Part shown: piece after piece, positions 42,826-64,000 of the stretch
Position numbering within the stretch: the stretch's first letter is position 1
Layout: every line of letters starts with the position of its first letter
Assembly (NCBI GenBank): GCA_034336665.1
Contig: CM067592.1
Coordinates: 30,817,319 to 30,881,318, forward strand
From: Luscinia megarhynchos
Taxonomy: Eukaryota > Chordata > Aves > Passeriformes > Turdidae
Direction of reading: 5' to 3'
Length of the DNA stretch: 64,000 bases
Program-made: the position numbers and the translations under genes
The notes under the pieces: model-generated
What the model was told of the DNA's origin: nothing
The model's input: the letters and a program-made list of their open reading frames with translations, nothing else
Database searches by the model: none

Positions 42826-43750
42826 GCAAACCAGGGATGGTAAAAATGGAGTCCAGGCGAGTTTCCTGTTTTGGACTTTAACATGGATGTCCATCTGCTA
42901 TCATGTTCGAAAACAAACGTTTATGGCTCATTAATATCAACTGTTGAAAACAGTTTGTGCTTCATGTTACCTTGCTTTAATTAAAAAAGAGGTCATTAAT
43001 AAGTTTGCTGTGCAACTTGACGTAAACAATGAATTTTTTAAGGTCTGCATTATAAATATGTTGTCTATGTTGATTTCTTTTTATTGTAACACTAAATTAA
43101 TGATTTTTTTCCTAAAGATGAATGGAGTTACAGCTCAATTTAGTATTCCTACTGTATAGTCCTAACTATTGCTGATTTATCAAATACAATAAAAATATCT
43201 TCAAATAGAAAATTCCAGGTTTGTAAAACACTTGGAAGACTTGCTGTGGTAAAGGCTGTTATCAGACAGCAAATCTAGTACATACAATCATGGTACATGC
43301 ATTTATATTTGATATAATTATTTTGAAGAGAAATGGAGTTTGTAATATTATTATGAGATAGAGGATCAATGTATGTGAACCAAATATTTTTTACTGATAT
43401 TCTGAAAACCTTGGTGTGGGATATTCTGCTATGTTACCATACATGTATATATTAATCTATAGTATTTAAGCTTAGAGGACTAGAAGTACAATTCTCATAG
43501 CTGTCTAAAACTGAAGTTACAGTTTGTTAATGTATAGTAGTAACACTATTTTCTAACTGCTTGTGAGTATTAAATGATTCTTTCATTATGTTGCCGAATA
43601 CACTAAAGCATATCTCTGTTACAGATTTTAATGTTTTTATGATATGGAAGAATCATCTTGGAAGCTGTTCAAGTAAACATATATATAGTCTACAGTTCAT
43701 TTTCCAGAGTTAATAGTTTATGCAGCTTAAAAAGCTGCCTATTGGCCATC

Positions 43751-59195
<15,445 letters not shown>

Positions 59196-60859
59196 GTAAG
59201 GCTGTTTGACTATTGCTATTAGTCTTAACAAGCACTGACACTGAGCAATTTAATTTTTGAGGGATGGGACCTTCCAGTTAGGCTGGAATTCTGTGTACTT
59301 GATGAACATAATATTGAACATCTGTTTTGCAGAAAAGGCTGAACAGGTGAATGCTACTTTTATTCTGAGTCTGGTTTGAGAGTTGTGTTTAAACAGCAGA
59401 TAGAAAAAGGTTTATGTAAGTGTGAAAACAAGGCTAACTTTACTTTGGGAAATCTAAAATCTTAATTTATCTATCTTCTTATATTTTTGTTGGATTATAA
59501 TTTGTTGGATTTCTGGTGGAGAATCTGCTGGAGCTGCAAAAATTGTCAGATGTTGTGCTAGGTGAGGGAGTATAATACTGGAAGATCACAATGGTCTTAC
59601 AGCAGGATCTTACTCCTCCTAGTGTTGGTTACTGCAGGTTTAGTTTTCCTCTCTGTTGACTGACCCCCATGGTTGAGAAGTCTCTAATCTTTGAGAATAA
59701 TACCTTGTAAATATGCTATTTACACTAAACAGCTAGTTTTTTTCCTATGTTTCAATATTTTATTTGTCCACTGATAGGCTTTGCAGTAGTTATGTTATCT
59801 GTTCACATAGTCTGGACCAAGACTTTCTTCGTAAAACATTTGTTGTTGCAGAAGAGCATAGTGAGTGGACAATTCTTTATCCTGATGTATGTTTTCTACC
59901 TAAAGTATCTTTAAATATTTTCTGCAATGAATTTAAAAGAACTGTCACTTCTTAAATATTGTGAAACCTTAAAGGAGCAAGTGACATAGTTTTCAGCTGT
60001 GATTTTTTTTTCTGTTGTTTTTCTCTTAAAGGCAAAAGAAATGTTTTAAGCATTGATTTTTAGGTAGGTAGAGTCCTGCATTAAAGATGAAGCACAAAAG
60101 AAAATTCCTACAGGGAAGATCAAAGCTCATCAACTAAAAACACTGACTTATTGACCAACAAGGTAGATCTTTGTGCCCTCAAAGAATTCTACAGGAAATC
60201 TATTGTCATATATTTTGAGCTGCACTTACTGGCCTAGGTGGAATTGCCTTCAGTTGGAAAGTGTTGCATACTGTGAAGTTCCAATACCCTTTTAAAAAAC
60301 ACCAAGTTTTGCTTCCCTGTACTTGAATAAGGACTCTGCTTGTGACTTCATGGCTGTTTGTAGACTAACTGAGAAGTCATGAGCTGAAAGGAGGAGGAGC
60401 AAGGCAGCAAATAATTTATCTTTTAAAATATTTTGATAGAATATACCCATGAGCTGTGAATTTGAAAAGAAGAGACAGAGTTCCTTGAAAATGTACAATT
60501 GCTATACCCTAATGATGGTCTTATCAGGGAAATGCTCCCTACTAACCATAACTAGAAAAAAAAATTTTGTCTCTAAATTTTTGTTAAACTATTTTAACTT
60601 TCTAAATATCTTAATAATGTAAGAAAACATATTCAGTCTACAGAAAAATGAGTCCCGTGGTACTTATTGATAAGGATAGCTATATAACAGTGATTAAGGA
60701 AATATATGTGATGAAACCTCTTGCATTTGAAAGTTGAAGAAAATTAGCACAAGTCTTTGAATCAAAAAAAAGTTAGACTTCAATACATGTCCTATTGGCA
60801 GCTTGCATTTCACTCTACCATCTTAAAAGTAAATTGCCTGTGTGTAATTATCTGAAAGG

Positions 60860-61870
60860 GCCTGCAATAACCTTGTAGATGGGGATTCTACCACTTCCCT
60901 AGGTAATTTCCTCCTATACTTTGCAGCCCTTGCTCTGAGGAATTTTTTAAATTCTAAAAATTTTATAATTTCTAAAAATCTAAACTTCCACTGCTACAAG
61001 TTCAGGCCATTTCCTCTAATTATGTCACTTGTTGTCTGCAGAAAGAGGCTGACCCTCACCTGGCTAAGGCTCTTTTCAGACAGTTGTAGAGAGTATGAGG
61101 TCACCCCTGAGCCTCCTTTTCTTCCGGCTAAACAACCCCAGCTCTCTCAGCCACTTCTTACAGGGCTTGTGCTCCAGACCCTTCACCAGCCTTGTTGCCC
61201 TTCTCTGGACATGCTCCAGCACCTCAGTGTCTGTCCTGAATTGAGAGCCCCAGAACTGAGCACAGGATTGGAAGGGTGCCCTCCCCAGTGCTGGGTACAG
61301 GGGACAATCCTTGCCCTGCTCCTGCTGGAACAGGCCAGGATGCCCTTGGCCTTCTTGGCCACCTGGGCACTGCTGGCTCATGTCCAGCTGCTGTCACCAG
61401 CACCCCCAGGTCCTTTTCTGCTGGGGCACCTTTCAGCCACTCTGCCCCAGCCTGTGGCGCTGCCTGGGGCTGTTGTGGCCAAAGAGCAGGAGCCAGCACT
61501 GGCCTTGTTGAATGAAGGAGTCATTCCAGCTCCTTCTGCAGAGCTTTTCTTCCCTCCAGCAGATCAACACTTCTGGCCAGCTTGGTGTCATTTGCAAATG
61601 CAGGTGTATTCAATCCCCTCATCCAGATGACCAATAAAGATAGTAAACAAGACTAGCTCGGATAATAAGCCCTGGGGAGCCTCACTGGTGCCAGTTGGAT
61701 GTACCTCCATTCCCACCACTCTTGAGGCCTGGCCATCCAGCCAGTTCTTTACGTAGTAATCACTGTACCCATGCACACCATAAGCAGCAAGTTTCTCCAG
61801 GAATTACACTGTGGGAAATGGTGTCAAAGCCTTTATTAAAGACTAGATGTATAACATCTATAACTTTTTT
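60860..61870 (-). mobile_element. CR1 LINE, 1-kb copy in CCDC171
   Basis: Reverse-complement CR1: CAGTTGTAGAGAGTATGAGG, CCCTTCTCTGGACATGCTCC, AGGCCAGGATGCCCTTGGCC, and pol-derived sequence to GTGTCAAAGCCTTTATTAAA (about 61,820). The 202-codon open frame on the plus strand here, and those opposite, are products of the GC-rich element. Confidence 0.93.
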
Positions 61871-63807
61871 CATCCACTATGTGCATCATGATATCAGTAT
61901 CCAAGCTGAATTTCTGTTCAGATATAGAAGCCTTAAAGTAGTACACCCCAGACAGAATGACCTGCATTTTTTCATTAAGCAGATCTGTAATTTTTTATCT
62001 CCCTTTATAGAGTTTTTAGCTTACAGGTTGAAGCTGATGGATATAGGATACATATCTTCAATTTCCATGCTGAGTACCTCATGTTAATGATCATTTGGTT
62101 AGCAAATGTGTACTTAAGTTTTTGATGATGAGAAGAAACTTCTTACGGTGAATGTGTAAGAAGTAGTATAATTCTACTTATACTCCAATCTTAAAATATT
62201 TTATTAAATGCTCCTTCTTGAAAAGCAATGGAGATGAACAGTTTCTGGAGTTCACAAATCTGTTCTTTTGCTACCCTCTGCTGGACATAAGGGAGAAATC
62301 CATGGAAAAATACTTGGGTTTTGATAATAGAAGGAAATGTTAAATTTAAATATTTTTCTTTTAGTATGATGATACTTGTATGAAAAACTACATCCAGCAG
62401 ACTGTTATAAAGAAAGGAAAGTGCAAAATGCCTGCCTGTCCCCCATTTTGGAGTATTTTTATTCTTTTTTTTCTTCAAATGTTATTCAGGTTTTATCCAT
62501 CATGATTACTCTGATCATGGTTGAAAAGAGGAAATTTCTAGTTTCCAGAGTTAGAAATTAAGAGAAATCAAGAGAAATGATACGTTTCTGTGGACTTTTC
62601 AGTTGAAATATAGCTGTTGCTGCACTGTCTAAACTACTGGCTTTCCAGTTTGCAGTGATACCAATGTCTTCCATAGATTTGGAGTGCTTTTGAAGTAGAA
62701 AACACACTGTGCCAGAACAAATGAGATTGAGAGCTTCAGATATCATACTGCCTCTTTAGCCTGAGAATCAGTAGCCAAATAAATTATTGTTCTATTGCTG
62801 GTGAACTCATCAAGATAATACTGTTTATGACAATCAATTTTCCAGAACCAGTGTCTTTTATTTTAGCCTTTAGCTCAATTGCTAATGAAGATTCTTGGGA
62901 AATATGTGAAAAAGAGAAGACAAGAAAACTTGTCATATAAAAATAGTGTTTCTAGTGATGTATCCAACCTAAAGATAGGTGGGAAAGTGGTTTTGCAATG
63001 AGAATGTGGACTTGACCACAAGAAACAAAATTATTAGTTTATAGATTTCAAACTTTTTGCCTTGTTCCTATAAATGTAATGATTTTCTTTTGTGTTTTAA
63101 CATGTGTGAGGTAGCCAGTCCTTAGTAAGCTGAAGCTCAAGGTCTCTCAAAATTTTTGAGTCTTATGAGGCCTGAAAAATGTTCCATAACTTGATCTGTT
63201 TAATTTCTGAGACTGAGTATATTGTTTTATTCCTGAGTCTTCTAGTTTCCATTTAAAGACTATTCCCTTAGCTTTCACATTGCCTTTTCTGCTTCCCTTG
63301 CCTCCACTATATATATTGACATGCAGTGCTAAACACGTACGCTTGTATTAGGTTGGTAGCACTGTAAGATGCAAAGAGGACTTGGGGAATGGTTAATTTC
63401 TGTATTGGTATGAGGTATATGTATGTGCAACACTTGAAGGCTGTGGGCTTATTTCTCATTCTCTTAAGTTAGTGAAATATGAAATTTAGATTGCAATCGA
63501 AAACAAAACTAACCCCTCCCAAATCTGCAAACATACATTCTGGGTTTTTTCTCTTTGTGAACTGCATTGTTAAGTAAATTCTGGTTCTCATCAGAAGGAC
63601 TTGCAAAAGATCCAAGCAGTGCAAGAAAGGGCACATTCCTCAGTCTTTTGACTGTTAAATTGTTTGTCTTTTATGACTGCATGCTCCTTGACAGCTTGCC
63701 CCTACTTAATCTGCTTTCTAGAGTCTCCAGAATGCATAACTGTCATCCAGGAATTCTAGCTGCTGTGACTGTCATATATTAGTTACTACATGCTTGGTAC
63801 ATAGTAT

Positions 63808-63850
63808 ACTTATGTATATATATATGTATATATATAAAGAAGTATATTTC
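63808..63850. repeat. TA-rich dinucleotide repeat
   Basis: A run of TATA with interspersed TG, (TA)n TGTATATATATA. It has simple-sequence character only. Confidence 0.7.
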
Positions 63851-64000
63851 TCTAGATAAAAATATATACTACCACATACTTAGAAGATTCTAAGTACTCC
63901 AGGTTTTGTAATAGGAGCTCTCTGGTGGCTCCAGAGTTATATTTCTTGAGTGACAAGCTCATTCAAGAATATGTGATGACTTCTGCAAAGTGTTAGACAG

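Larger units (their letters stand above)
59196..64000 (+). other. CCDC171: CCDC171 intron downstream of coding exon 5 (window end)
   Basis: Holds the CR1 copy at 60,860-61,870 and a (TA)n-rich stretch at 63,808-63,850. No convincing next coding exon was found, only a weak candidate at 63,595-63,651 (see findings). The gene presumably continues beyond the window. Confidence 0.55.

Noticed and set aside
61022..61630. 202-codon open frame on the plus strand
   Set aside because: It is the antisense of a CR1 LINE copy, and the same reading occurs in other CR1 fragments in the window.

Overview
The window is vertebrate nuclear DNA and almost certainly avian. It is AT-rich intronic and intergenic sequence with two CpG-rich promoter islands, many degraded CR1 LINE fragments in both orientations (one ending in the characteristic ATTCTATGATTCTGTGATT-like tail) and pieces of an LTR family I recognise from bird genomes. 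The gene order SNAPC3 > PSIP1 < CCDC171 > is that of human 9p22. That region is orthologous to the bird Z chromosome, so Z linkage is a reasonable inference; nothing in the sequence proves it.

Layout. 1-2,010: end of SNAPC3 (+), with its last coding exon (zinc-finger C-terminus) and 3' UTR. 2,010-6,990: convergent intergenic DNA containing a 1.7-kb decayed CR1. 6,990-38,315: complete PSIP1 (LEDGF/p75) on the minus strand. I resolved 16 coding exons (1,722 nt including the stop; 573 residues) whose phases all join without a break. They encode a PWWP domain, NLS, two AT-hooks, a charged region, an integrase-binding domain (IBD) and the acidic tail. The introns hold CR1 fragments, LTR pieces and one GC-rich insertion. 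38,100-39,590: CpG island of the PSIP1 promoter. 40,515-40,790: a second CpG island with a probable noncoding first exon. 43,708-59,195: five 5' coding exons of CCDC171 (+), a coiled-coil protein; the rest of that gene runs past 64,000.

How the genes relate. SNAPC3 is a subunit of the snRNA-promoter factor SNAPc, PSIP1 is a chromatin reader and tether, and CCDC171 is a poorly characterised coiled-coil protein. They are neighbours by conserved synteny and I see no sign of a shared pathway. PSIP1 and CCDC171 lie head to head, with starts about 2.2 kb apart.

I found no new multi-gene system. The points most worth checking are: a 117-nt in-frame PSIP1 cassette exon with no obvious human counterpart; an immediate stop after the PSIP1 exon that precedes the p52/p75 split; a near-spacerless palindrome made of two inverted LTR ends; a stretch of about 44 codons of human CCDC171 that I could not find here; and a microsatellite that is its own inverted repeat.
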